Notes under the pieces: model-generated
Database searches by the model: none
The model's input: the letters and a program-made list of their open reading frames with translations, nothing else
Told to the model about the DNA's origin: nothing
Program-made: the position numbers and the translations under genes
Shown here: one piece after another, positions 54,674 through 64,000 of the stretch
How positions within the stretch are numbered: position 1 is the stretch's first letter
Layout of the letters: every line of letters begins with the position of its first letter
Assembly: GCF_007421815.1 (NCBI RefSeq)
Contig: NZ_VLNT01000005.1
Span: forward strand, 148,147 to 212,146
Source: Aeromicrobium piscarium
GTDB taxonomy: Bacteria; Actinomycetota; Actinomycetes; Propionibacteriales; Nocardioidaceae
DNA length: 64,000 nt
Direction of reading: 5' to 3'

Positions 54674-54763
54674 GCCTCCGTCGCTCCCAAAGAAAGAACA
54701 CTAAGCCGACGGCGGCATGAGAAAAACCCCACTGATCGCTCGCTCCGCTCGCTCATGCCTCCG
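54656..54763. repeat. 25-bp direct repeat of the folB start, with a possible 28-codon leader ORF
   Basis: The 25 bases at 54656-54680 (start of folB on the minus strand) recur exactly at 54739-54763. The upstream copy supplies an ATG (54756) overlapping the SnoaL-like stop; from it a 28-codon frame beginning MSERSERSV runs to a TGA that overlaps the folB ATG (ATGA). Whether it is translated is unknown. Confidence 0.6.
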
Positions 54764-55190
54764 CCTCGTCGCCCGGCTCCACCACCGCCACCGGCGACGC
54801 GTGCCGCGACCAGAACCTCCACTGTCCACCGTCGCGCACCAGGACACTGGAGCAGACCGCCGATCCGCCGGTGAACGACTCGATACTCTCGCCCTCGGAC
54901 AGGATGTTCTCGGTGCAGACCACCAAGGCCGTCTGGGGATCGTCCGATGAGGGGAAGGTCGTCACCTCGATATCGGTGAGGAAGAACTGGATGTAGTCGA
55001 TCTGGGCCATCAATACCGCCCAGCTACGCAGCACCTTCTCGGTGCCGTAGAGCGGGTGCGCCGCCGGGTGCACGCAGCTCACCCCGGGATCGTCGGCCCA
55101 CAGTGAGCTCATGAGATCGAAGTCCGCAGTCTCGACCGCATCGTAGAACGCTCGATGCGCGGCGACCACCTGCTCCTCGACGCTCCTCAT
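54753..55190 (-). CDS. SnoaL-like/NTF2-fold protein in the folate operon
   Basis: A 145-aa NTF2-like protein (SnoaL_3/DUF4440 type): VVAAHRAFYDAVETADFDLMSSLWADDPGVSCVHPAAHPLYGTEKVLRSW is the helix-rich start, and SSVLVRDGGQWRFWSRHASPV the last strands. The fold suits ligand binding or a small isomerase; a gene of this type sits between folP and folB in several actinobacteria, and its task in folate synthesis, if any, is unknown. Its ATG overlaps the folP stop by 4 nt, so the two are translationally coupled. Confidence 0.85.
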   Translation of the reverse strand: MRSVEEQVVAAHRAFYDAVETADFDLMSSLWADDPGVSCVHPAAHPLYGTEKVLRSWAVLMAQIDYIQFFLTDIEVTTFPSSDDPQTALVVCTENILSEGESIESFTGGSAVCSSVLVRDGGQWRFWSRHASPVAVVEPGDEAEA

Positions 55191-56041
55191 TGCTCCAGCC
55201 TCTCAGCCTGGCGCAACCGTCGCACGACCCGCACCGCATCGGCGGACGGCCGGGGGGCGTGCACGCGCACCGCCCAGGCATCGGCGAGTGCGGCGAGGGT
55301 CGTGAGCGCCACCGTCGCGTCCTCGCGCTCGTCGGTGGGCCGTGGCACGCCATCACGGGCGAGCACATCGCCCAGGAATCGCTTGCGGCTCGCGGCCACC
55401 AGCAACGGATGGCCTAGCGCGGTGAAGGCCTCCAACTGTGCGAGGAGCTCCCAGTTCTGGTCACCGGTCTTGGAGAAGCCGAGACCGGGATCGACGATGA
55501 TGTTCGCGGGGTCGATCCCCGCGGCCACCGCATCGTCCAGCTGCCGCAGCAGCTCTTCGGTCACATCGGCCACCACGTCCTCGTAGCGCGTGTGCTGCTG
55601 CATCTGCGCCGAATGCGCGCGCCAGTGCATCACGACGAAGGGCACACGAGCCATCGCCGCGACGGCGGTCATCCGCGCGTCGGCACGCCCCCCGGAGACA
55701 TCGTTGACGATCCGCGCCCCCGCCGACAGGGCCCGCTCCGCGGTGTCGGCATTCATCGTGTCGATCGAGACGACGGCGCCGGCAGCGGACAGCGCACGGA
55801 TCACCGGAAGCACTCGCCGCTGCTCCTCCTCGGCATCGACACGCACAGCCCCTGGGCGAGTGGACTCGCCCCCGACGTCCACGATGTCGGCGCCCTGCTC
55901 GATGAGCTCGTGTCCGTGCGCGATCGCCGTGTCGGTGTCGAACCATCGTCCGCCGTCGGAGAAGGAATCCGGGGTCACGTTGACGACGCCCATGACGGCG
56001 CAGCGGTCCCAGGCAGGGAGACCGGGCAGGCGGAGGGTCAC
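55187..56041 (-). CDS. folP: Dihydropteroate synthase
   Basis: A 284-aa TIM-barrel enzyme joining the pterin diphosphate with p-aminobenzoate; the sulfonamide target. VMGVVNVTPDSFSDGG (about 17-32), DIVDVGGESTRPGA, SIDTMNADTAERALSAGARIVNDVSGG, DPGLGFSKTGDQNWELLAQL and SRKRFLG are textbook blocks. GTG at 56041 lies 10 bp after the folE stop without a clear Shine-Dalgarno. Confidence 0.97.
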   Translation of the reverse strand: MTLRLPGLPAWDRCAVMGVVNVTPDSFSDGGRWFDTDTAIAHGHELIEQGADIVDVGGESTRPGAVRVDAEEEQRRVLPVIRALSAAGAVVSIDTMNADTAERALSAGARIVNDVSGGRADARMTAVAAMARVPFVVMHWRAHSAQMQQHTRYEDVVADVTEELLRQLDDAVAAGIDPANIIVDPGLGFSKTGDQNWELLAQLEAFTALGHPLLVAASRKRFLGDVLARDGVPRPTDEREDATVALTTLAALADAWAVRVHAPRPSADAVRVVRRLRQAERLEQ

Positions 56042-56051
56042 GCCGGTCAGA

Positions 56052-56615
56052 TTACGCGGTGATGAGCTGCATGGCCTCGGCCCGGGTGGCCGAGTCGCGC
56101 AGCTGGCCGCGCACCGCGCTGGTGACGGTGCGCGCGCCGCCCTTGCGCACCCCGCGCATGGTCATGCAGAGGTGCTCGGCCTCCAGGACCACGATGACAC
56201 CGGCCGGATGGAGGACCTCGACGAGAGAATCGGCGATCTGCGTGGTGAGCCGCTCCTGCACCTGTGGACGACGGGCATACACGTCGACGAGACGGGCGAG
56301 CTTGGACAGACCGGTCACGTTGCCGCCCTCGCCGGGGATGTAGCCGACATGCGCCACGCCGAAGAACGGCACCAGGTGGTGCTCGCACATCGACCACAGC
56401 TCGATGTCCTTGACGAGGACGAACTCGTCGTGGCCGACCTCGAAGACGGCGGTCAGGACATCGGTGGGGTCCTGGTCCATTCCGCTCAGCAGCTCGGCAT
56501 ACGACCGCGCGACCCGCGCCGGCGTGTCACGCAGACCGTCGCGGTCGGGATCCTCCCCCACCGCCAGCAGCAGCTCGCGGACCGCGGCCTCGGCGCGGGG
56601 CAGATCGACACTCAT
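56052..56615 (-). CDS. folE: GTP cyclohydrolase I
   Basis: A 187-aa enzyme opening the GTP ring to dihydroneopterin triphosphate, the first folate step. The zinc ligands are in [12 protein letters not shown] and [35 protein letters not shown] is the GTP-binding block. The start [16 protein letters not shown] at 56615 is preceded by the 148-bp repeat-bearing gap to ftsH; the longer open frame upstream runs through the repeat and into ftsH. Confidence 0.97.
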   Translation of the reverse strand: MSVDLPRAEAAVRELLLAVGEDPDRDGLRDTPARVARSYAELLSGMDQDPTDVLTAVFEVGHDEFVLVKDIELWSMCEHHLVPFFGVAHVGYIPGEGGNVTGLSKLARLVDVYARRPQVQERLTTQIADSLVEVLHPAGVIVVLEAEHLCMTMRGVRKGGARTVTSAVRGQLRDSATRAEAMQLITA

Positions 56616-56640
56616 GCCTGTACCGCCTCGTGCGGGGCTA

Positions 56641-56692
56641 CGTGGTCTCGATACGCGTCGGTCGCTGAGCGACCTCCGCTGCTCGACCACCG
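56641..56692. repeat. Intergenic repeat between ftsH and folE (GTGGTCTCGATACGC ... CTCGACCACCGAG type), copy 3
   Basis: GTGGTCTCGATACGC and GCTGCTCGACCACCGAG flank an inner stem GTCGCT/AGCGAC. It is the closest of the three copies to the GTGGTTTCGATACGC form at 19.5 kb (other strand). It lies within an operon-internal gap of 148 bp (56616-56763), which holds nothing else I recognise. Confidence 0.7.
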
Positions 56693-56763
56693 AGCCGAGC
56701 GATCGCTGGGCGAGTAGCACCGCCGCGATGGAGCGAGACCAGGGGCGGCGGACTCGCGCTCGG

Positions 56764-58767
<2,004 letters not shown>

Positions 58768-58790
58768 GTGGCGCGGGGGTGTCCGTTCAC

Positions 58791-59345
58791 TCAGGAGTAG
58801 ACGTGCTCAGCCAGTGTGCCGATACTGCGCAAGTTCCGGTACTGCTCGTTGAAGTCAAGTCCGTAGCCGATGACGAAGGCATTGGGGATGTCGAAGCCGA
58901 CGTACTTGACGTCGACGGGGATCTCCAGCGCCTCGGGCTTGCGCAACAGCGTGGCCACCTCGACCGAGGCCGGGCCGCGCGATCGCAGGTTGGCGACCAG
59001 CCACGAGAGTGTCAGACCGGTGTCGATGATGTCCTCGACGATCAGGACGTGACGGCCTTCCAAGGAGGTGTCGAGGTCCTTGAGGATGCGCACCACACCC
59101 GAGGAACGAGTGCCGGCGTACGAGGAGACCGCCATCCAGTCGATCTCGACGTGCCGGTTCAACGCCCGCGACAGGTCGGCCATGACCATGACGGCACCCT
59201 TGAGGACGCCGACGAGCAGCAGGTCCTCACCCTCGTAGTCGGCTTCGATCTGGCGCGCCATCTCGGCGAGGCGTGCCTGGATCTCGTCCTCGGTGTAGAG
59301 GGGCTTGGTCCGGTCGATGTCACTCTCTACGTGTTCGACGTCCAC
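58791..59345 (-). CDS. hpt: Hypoxanthine phosphoribosyltransferase
   Basis: A 184-aa purine-salvage enzyme. VLIVEDIIDTGLTLSWL is the PRPP loop, LLLVGVLKGAVMVMADL the first PRPP-side loop, and SSYAGTRSSG the flexible loop; VGFDIPNAFVIGYGLDFNEQYRNL is the base-binding end, all standard. GTG start. It sits between tilS (4 bp upstream) and ftsH, the order conserved widely among Gram-positives. Confidence 0.97.
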   Translation of the reverse strand: MDVEHVESDIDRTKPLYTEDEIQARLAEMARQIEADYEGEDLLLVGVLKGAVMVMADLSRALNRHVEIDWMAVSSYAGTRSSGVVRILKDLDTSLEGRHVLIVEDIIDTGLTLSWLVANLRSRGPASVEVATLLRKPEALEIPVDVKYVGFDIPNAFVIGYGLDFNEQYRNLRSIGTLAEHVYS

Positions 59346-59349
59346 GGGC

Positions 59350-60309
59350 TCAGCCTGCCACAGGCGTGGGAACGAATCGGAGCCGGTTCCCTACGCGCAC
59401 CGCGCTCACACCACCCGGCAGCTCGACCCGCCGCTGCCCGTGCCACCGCGTGACGAGTGCGTCGATCTCGCCGACATGCGCGGCGGTGAGCTCCCCCGGT
59501 CGCGCCCCGGCGGCGAGGGCCGCACGTCGCAGAACCCGCGAACGGACCGCTGGAGCGAGCACGGTGAGCGCCTCGATGCCATCGGTCATCGCGTCGTCAG
59601 CGGCGGCATCGAGGGCGTCGGCGTCGGCGCGCAGCAGATCGGCGGTGCGGGCGAGCGCCTGCGCGACTCCCCCACCGAGGATCTCCTCCATCAGCGGGAG
59701 CAGCTCGTGGCGCACACGCGCTCGTCGCAACCGCGCATCGGCATTGTGGGGGTCGCTCCACCAGTCGAGGCCGTGGGCCCGGCAGATCCGTTCGGTGTCG
59801 GCCCGGCGCAGCGGGAGCAAGGGGCGCACGAGCCGCCCCCGGCGTCCGGACATGCCGGCGAGCGACCGCGCCCCCGATCCGCGACCGAGCCCCAACAGCA
59901 CCGTCTCGGCCTGGTCGTCGAGCGTGTGGGCCAGCAGCACCTGCGCGTCATCGTCGGCCGCGGCCCGCCCGAGGGCCGCGTACCGCGCCTCGCGCGCGGC
60001 CGCCTCCATGCCGCGCGGATCGGCCGGGGCGACCTCGACCTCGATCACCTCGGCCGCCACCCCCAGGGAATGCGCCGCACTCGCCGCGACACGGGCGGCC
60101 TCGATCGACGCCTCCTGCAGTCCGTGATCGATGACCACAGCCCGCAGCGGGCGCGCCATCCGCTCCGCGACGAAGGCCGTGGCCGCAGTCAGCGCGAGCG
60201 AGTCGGCACCTCCGGAGAGGGCGACGATGACCGGGCGCGGGTCGTCCTCGAGGGCTGCGCGCACGAGCGAGCGGGCCCGGGCGACGACCGGATCGAGACG
60301 TCCCGGCAT
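59350..60309 (-). CDS. tilS: tRNA(Ile)-lysidine synthetase
   Basis: A 319-aa N-type PP-loop ATPase: VALSGGADSLAL holds SGGxDS (32-37), and VLLAHTLDDQAETVLLGLGRGSGARSLAGM is the family block. It adds lysine to the CAT anticodon of tRNA-Ile so AUA is read. The C-terminal substrate domain is short, as in other actinobacteria. ATG at 60309, 5 bp after the metalloprotease gene; the longer frame is a shadow of that gene. Confidence 0.95.
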   Translation of the reverse strand: MPGRLDPVVARARSLVRAALEDDPRPVIVALSGGADSLALTAATAFVAERMARPLRAVVIDHGLQEASIEAARVAASAAHSLGVAAEVIEVEVAPADPRGMEAAAREARYAALGRAAADDDAQVLLAHTLDDQAETVLLGLGRGSGARSLAGMSGRRGRLVRPLLPLRRADTERICRAHGLDWWSDPHNADARLRRARVRHELLPLMEEILGGGVAQALARTADLLRADADALDAAADDAMTDGIEALTVLAPAVRSRVLRRAALAAGARPGELTAAHVGEIDALVTRWHGQRRVELPGGVSAVRVGNRLRFVPTPVAG

Positions 60310-60314
60310 GGTCG

Positions 60315-61352
60315 TCAGCCGTGGACGCGGGCGATCCAGCGCGCGGGGTCGTCGATCTCGGCCTTCGTCGGCAGATGCGCGGGCTCGGACCAAACGGCCG
60401 CGAATCCGTCCGCACCGACCCGATCGGTGACTTTACGGACGAACACCGCGCCGTCACGATACTGCCGCATCTTCGCCTCCAGTCCGAGCAGACGTCGCAG
60501 GATCTTGGCGAGACCCGTGCCCTGCGAGCGACGCTTGTCGAACTTGCGACGGATGCTGGCCACCGAGGCGATCAGATCCGGCCCCGCGGCATCCATGACC
60601 ACATCGGCGTGCCCCTCCAGCAGGGACATGAGGCCGGTCATCTGGTCGACGATCCGGCTCTGCCGTTCGTTCTGGAACAGGTCGGAGAGCGACTTGTCGG
60701 ACTCGCCGCGGATGATCCGCACGAGCTCGGGCAACGCCTCGGTCACCAGCGCGCTCACCGCGCCCTCGGAGGTGTCGGTGGCGTCGACGAATTCGTCAAG
60801 CAGCCCCTGCAGGTGTCCGCGCATCCACGGCACGCCGGTGAACTGGGCCCGGTGGGTCTCCTCGTGCAGGCACACCCATTGACGGAAGTCGCTCGGATCG
60901 GCACCGAGCTCCCGCTCGACGTGGACGATATTGGGCGCCACGAGCAGCAGCCGCCCGCCGACACCGCCGTCGACGTGGAAGGGATCGAACTGTCCGAGCA
61001 CCTTGCCGGACAGGAAGGCCATCAGCGCCCCGAGCTCGACCCCCGAGGCCTTAGCGCTGACGGCACGAGCGGCCGGCGACGGCTCACGTTCGGCGGTGAG
61101 CGAGGTGACGACCGGCTCCATGATCCGCGAGAACGTGGAGAGATTCGCCTCGACCCACCGCGGACGGTCGACCACGAGTACGGGCGAGGCGGCGTCGGCC
61201 ACCAGGCCGGTGTAGCTCTCGACGGGGGCGACCGAGCGTCGCGCCGCGGCCCGCAGTTCATCGACCACCTCAGCGACCTCGGCCGAATCCAGCTCAGGGC
61301 CGGGCTTGATGAAGCGGTTCGCGGTGCTCTGCGCGAGCTTCCAGTCGATCAT
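60315..61352 (-). CDS. Zinc-dependent metalloprotease (DUF2342 family)
   Basis: A 345-aa protein with HEETHRAQF (HExxH zinc motif) near residue 170 and LMSLLEGHADVVMDAAG holding the third ligand; MIDWKLAQSTANRFIKPGPEL is the typical start. The DUF2342 family is often labelled coenzyme F420 biosynthesis associated, but its members look like peptidases; substrate unknown. ATG at 61352 has TACGGT (61365-61360) 7 nt upstream, so probably a leaderless mRNA. It heads the operon down to DUF3180. Confidence 0.9.
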   Translation of the reverse strand: MIDWKLAQSTANRFIKPGPELDSAEVAEVVDELRAAARRSVAPVESYTGLVADAASPVLVVDRPRWVEANLSTFSRIMEPVVTSLTAEREPSPAARAVSAKASGVELGALMAFLSGKVLGQFDPFHVDGGVGGRLLLVAPNIVHVERELGADPSDFRQWVCLHEETHRAQFTGVPWMRGHLQGLLDEFVDATDTSEGAVSALVTEALPELVRIIRGESDKSLSDLFQNERQSRIVDQMTGLMSLLEGHADVVMDAAGPDLIASVASIRRKFDKRRSQGTGLAKILRRLLGLEAKMRQYRDGAVFVRKVTDRVGADGFAAVWSEPAHLPTKAEIDDPARWIARVHG

Positions 61353-61415
61353 GGCGCCTACCGTATCGACTCGTGCCCGATACATCGCGAAGACGGAGCT
61401 GCAGTGGGACCCCAG

Positions 61416-61675
61416 GGCGGTGAATCATCAACCATCCCGATGAGCCCTGAACCGCCGGCACCGGGCCCAGCGGAGGGCGGTGAGCAGTCAACCGCCGCGC
61501 CACAGCGCCCTGGTTGACCGCGCACCACCCGCCCGCACGTCACGATCACGGTGACTCACCAACCACCACCACGCCGCAGTGGCACATCACTCACCGGCGT
61601 CAGCCCGGGCACATTCCGGTGGTCCGTCAACCACACGTCACCGGCTCGGTGGTTGACCACTCACCGGCGTCAGCC
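61416..61675. repeat. Array of short intergenic repeats (GGCGGTGA-N5-TCAACC and CACTCACCGGCGTCAGCC)
   Basis: In the 359-bp gap between dacB and the metalloprotease gene, GGGCGGTGAATCATCAACC (from 61416) and GGGCGGTGAGCAGTCAACC (from 61476) are followed by the inverted GGTTGACCGCGCACCACC (from 61512). CACTCACCGGCGTCAGCC occurs exactly at 61588-61605 and 61658-61675, and GGTTGACCAC at 61651. The units match those at 21551-21634. No gene or RNA is evident here. Confidence 0.7.
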
Positions 61676-61711
61676 GAGGGTGAACGACCAGACCGCGCCC
61701 ACGAGAGTCGG

Positions 61712-63085
61712 TCAGCACGCGCAGCCGGCGACGGCACCGGCGACGGCGTCGAGCGCGGCCTGGGTCTCCAGAGGATTCAGCGCCTCGGTGTCGTCGGCCA
61801 TGACCGCGAAGGCGATCGGACGGCCTCCGTCGATCGTCGCGATCCCGGCGAGGCTGTGCACGCCCGTGAGGGTGCCGGTCTTGGCCCGGACCCATCCCAG
61901 GGCGTCGGCGGCCTGGCCGAATCGGTTGCGGACCGTGCCGTCGAAGCCCCCGACCGGCAGACCGCTCAGGGTCGCCGTGGTGGCCCGGTCCCGCCCGGCG
62001 GCGACGAGGGTCTGCACCAGCGTGGTGGGGCTGATCCGGTTGCCGCGGGAGAGGCCGCTTCCGTCGTAGAGCTCGAGCCCGCCCGTCGATATCGCGGACT
62101 CATCGAGCACCGATCTCAGCGCGCTGACACCACCGGCGAAGCTCGGCTCCTCGCCGCGTCCCACGGCGATGTGGCGCAGCATGACCTCGCTCGCCTCGTT
62201 GTCGCTCGTCGCGAGGAGCTCCGCGGCGATCGTGGCCACCGGGGCGCTGCGCACCAAGGCGACGTCCGAGGCAGTGGCGGACGCCTCCCCCGCCGCGACG
62301 GTCGAGACCGTCACCCCGCGTTCGCCGAGGAGTGCCGCGAAGTCGTTCGCGGCCTCCACGGCGGGATCCAGGGAACGAACGCCGTCACGCAGGCCCTGGT
62401 CGGCCCAGAGGGAGACGATCGGGGAGACCACCCCTGGCACATAGCTCTCCTCCCAGTCCGGGCTGACCGCCGGACCGCCGAACAACGACGCGTCGTACTG
62501 CAGGGCGAACTCACCGGCGCCGACCTCGCGTGCGACTCGGTCGGCGAGGGTCTCCAGGCTCGCGGGCCGGACCGGGTCGGACTCCGCGGGCCGGTCCCGG
62601 GTCAGATACGGATCACCTCCGCCGACCAGGGTGAGGGTGGAGTCGTCGCGGACCACGCGGGTGGCGAAGCGGTCGTCCGGGCCGAGGGTCTTCAACGCGC
62701 CGTAGGCCGTGAGCACCTTGGTGGTGGAGGCGGGAACGAATCCGGTCTCATCGCCACCGGCCAGCGGGGTCCCGTCACGGGCGTCGACGGCCGCGAAGCC
62801 GACATGCGGACCGAGGGCCTCGTCCGCCAGCGGACCGGCGACGGCCTGTTTGAGGGCATTCGAGGCGATCGACGCGTCGGTGGGCTCGTCGGGCATGATT
62901 CGCGAGCCGGCCAGCGTCTGCACGCCCTCAGGGGCCGTCGCATAGCGCGCCGGGCAGGCGCCGTCGCAGATGAAGCGGTTCAGGTCGCCGCGCAGATACA
63001 GGGCGCCGATGCCCGCGAGCACGGCCAGCAGGACCCCGAACACGAGGAACCTGCTCAGCACCCTGCCCCAGCCACCTGCCGCCAT
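61712..63085 (-). CDS. dacB: D-alanyl-D-alanine carboxypeptidase/endopeptidase (PBP4 type)
   Basis: A 457-aa penicillin-binding protein with one N-terminal membrane helix (about 9-31). The active-site triad is S120-T-T-K123, SDN in ATSDNEAS and KTG in RAKTGTLTG. It trims or cuts peptidoglycan peptides outside the membrane. Two N-terminal cysteines (C40, C44) and a C-terminal CAC are unusual and may form disulfides. ATG at 63085 has TATTCT (63098-63093) 7 nt upstream. Divergent from ppa. Confidence 0.95.
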   Translation of the reverse strand: MAAGGWGRVLSRFLVFGVLLAVLAGIGALYLRGDLNRFICDGACPARYATAPEGVQTLAGSRIMPDEPTDASIASNALKQAVAGPLADEALGPHVGFAAVDARDGTPLAGGDETGFVPASTTKVLTAYGALKTLGPDDRFATRVVRDDSTLTLVGGGDPYLTRDRPAESDPVRPASLETLADRVAREVGAGEFALQYDASLFGGPAVSPDWEESYVPGVVSPIVSLWADQGLRDGVRSLDPAVEAANDFAALLGERGVTVSTVAAGEASATASDVALVRSAPVATIAAELLATSDNEASEVMLRHIAVGRGEEPSFAGGVSALRSVLDESAISTGGLELYDGSGLSRGNRISPTTLVQTLVAAGRDRATTATLSGLPVGGFDGTVRNRFGQAADALGWVRAKTGTLTGVHSLAGIATIDGGRPIAFAVMADDTEALNPLETQAALDAVAGAVAGCAC

Positions 63086-63179
63086 AGGGGAGAGAATATA
63101 GAGTCAGCACTCGACCGATCACGCGAGGCGACGATCTCGTCTCCGCGCCGTAGACGCCGCCCATATCACCGGAGGTACC

Positions 63180-63674
63180 GTGTTTTTCGACGTCACCGTG
63201 GAAATCCCCAAAGGGGAGCGCAACAAGTACGAGCTCGACCACAAGACGCACCGCCTCCGTCTGGACCGCACGCTCTTCACGTCGATGCAGTACCCCGCTG
63301 ACTACGGCTTCATCGACGATTCCCTCGGCCAAGACGGTGACCCGCTCGATGCGCTCGTGATCCTGCCGTTCCCGACCTTCCCCGGCTGCGTCATCGAATG
63401 CCGCGCCATCGGCATGTTCACGATGACCGACGAGGCCGGCGGCGATGACAAGATCCTGTGTGTTCCCGCCACGGACCCCCGTCAGGAGCACCTGCAGGAC
63501 ATCGGCGATGTCGCCCAGTTCGATCTCAGCGAGATCCAGCACTTCTTCGAGTCCTACAAGGCGCTCGAGCCGGGCAAGTCCGTCGAGGAGGGCTCCCACT
63601 GGGTGGGCCGCGCGGAGGCCGAGGTCGAGATCGAGGCCAGCTTCCAGCGCTTCCGGGACAACGGCGGCTACTGA
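63180..63674 (+). CDS. ppa: Inorganic pyrophosphatase
   Basis: A 164-aa family I pyrophosphatase. [22 protein letters not shown] and the metal-binding DGDPLDALV, with the later [11 protein letters not shown] and [12 protein letters not shown], are the classical blocks. It removes the pyrophosphate released in biosynthesis. GTG at 63180 follows CGGAGGTACC. Single gene; hairpin repeats follow its stop. Confidence 0.97.
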   Translation: MFFDVTVEIPKGERNKYELDHKTHRLRLDRTLFTSMQYPADYGFIDDSLGQDGDPLDALVILPFPTFPGCVIECRAIGMFTMTDEAGGDDKILCVPATDPRQEHLQDIGDVAQFDLSEIQHFFESYKALEPGKSVEEGSHWVGRAEAEVEIEASFQRFRDNGGY

Positions 63675-63704
63675 CGTCCGACCGCGCGGCCACCCCGCGT
63701 TCCG

Positions 63705-63821
63705 ACGAAGGATGTGATTCCGCGGTTGCTATGACCGCCACGGAATCACATCCTTCGTGGTTCGCGGACGGAGGATGTGACTCGGCGGTCGCTATGACCG
63801 CCCGGGAGTCACATCTTGCGT
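63705..63821. repeat. Tandem pair of GATGTG...CACATC hairpins, locus 2
   Basis: Unit 1 (63705-63758): ACGAAGGATGTGATTCC pairs exactly with GGAATCACATCCTTCGT around an inner GCGGT/ACCGC stem. Unit 2 (63768-63821) has the same layout with compensating changes (GTGACTC/GAGTCAC). GCTATGACCGCC is shared by both loops. Related to 23667-23783; both lie between convergent genes. Confidence 0.85.
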
Positions 63822-63826
63822 GCTCG

Positions 63827-64000
63827 TTACGCCGGCGCCTCTGTCTCGGCGGGTGGAATCAGAGCACGCATGACATCGGTGAACACGCCGATGTCGACCT
63901 GAGCGTCCAGGGATCGCAGCGCTCCGAGCCCCACACCGAGGCTCAGCAGCGCGGCCGCGGCGGTCGGGACGGGCAGCCGGGAGGTGAGCCCGGCCTCCTC
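63827..64000 (-). CDS. C-terminal fragment of a TetR family regulator (partial)
   Basis: Only the last 57 codons are visible; the start lies beyond the right edge. The sequence AAAALLSLGVGLGALRSLDAQVDIGVFTDVMRALIPP resembles the last two helices of TetR/AcrR regulators, where an LxALGVGLG-type helix is common. The helix-turn-helix that would prove it is outside the window. It converges with ppa across the hairpin pair. Confidence 0.55.
   Translation of the reverse strand, partial: EEAGLTSRLPVPTAAAALLSLGVGLGALRSLDAQVDIGVFTDVMRALIPPAETEAPA

Noticed and set aside
61416-61675. CRISPR array
   Set aside because: Repeats are short, imperfect, in both orientations and irregularly spaced; no cas genes are near.

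Overview
The window reads as about 64 kb of chromosome from a high-GC Gram-positive bacterium of the phylum Actinomycetota. The evidence is the very high G+C, a WhiB-type iron-sulfur regulator, a DUF3073 protein, a DUF3180 protein beside folK, a full 14-gene complex I locus with menaquinone genes, and many GTG starts preceded 6-8 nt upstream by a TANNNT box (apparently leaderless mRNAs). The gene orders (nuoA-N next to menG/menF and a polyprenyl synthase; ftsH-folE-folP-folB-folK-DUF3180; DUF2520-panC-panD-coaX) are common in this phylum. I cannot fix the genus from sequence alone; a member of the Propionibacteriales or a relative is my guess.

Layout. 1-4.5 kb: end of a nucleotidyltransferase-like gene, tRNA-Tyr, yajQ, a methyltransferase, a membrane Ser/Thr kinase and rarD. 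4.6-23.6 kb: respiratory block on the minus strand, nuoA to nuoN followed by a long-chain polyprenyl diphosphate synthase, with menG just upstream and menF divergent from it. A near-perfect Rex-type operator lies in front of nuoA. 23.8-25.2 kb: small membrane protein and LysR regulator. 25.2-32.9 kb: a tightly coupled six-gene cassette (Tat/lipoprotein binding protein, two permeases, fused double ATPase, CocE/NonD-type hydrolase, TetR regulator) behind a 28-bp perfect palindrome. 32.9-37.2 kb: acyltransferase, Uma2-type nuclease, and the pantothenate/CoA genes DUF2520-panC-panD-coaX. 37.4-41.5 kb: tRNA-Lys, a nitronate-monooxygenase-type flavoprotein, dps, a DksA/TraR zinc protein, a WhiB3/WhiD-like regulator, a dienelactone hydrolase and a MarR regulator. 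41.6-53.6 kb: MMPL transporter, leucine/valine dehydrogenase, DUF3073, purM, purF, acyl-CoA ligase, SRPBCC protein, lytic transglycosylase lipoprotein, sterol-carrier-like protein and a DUF885 metallohydrolase. 53.1-61.4 kb: folate/protease operon (zinc metalloprotease, tilS, hpt, ftsH, folE, folP, SnoaL-like, folB, folK, DUF3180). 61.7-64 kb: dacB, ppa and the end of a TetR gene.

Most of the window is housekeeping. What stands out is between and around the genes: several families of intergenic palindromes, two of which recur far apart; a duplication plus small inversion of the end of nuoC inside the nuo operon; divergent promoters whose -10 boxes share one TA step; a repeated AACTTGTTCA motif around the WhiB gene with a related palindrome before dps; and the palindrome-controlled uptake and hydrolysis cassette, which is the best candidate for an uncharacterised system.
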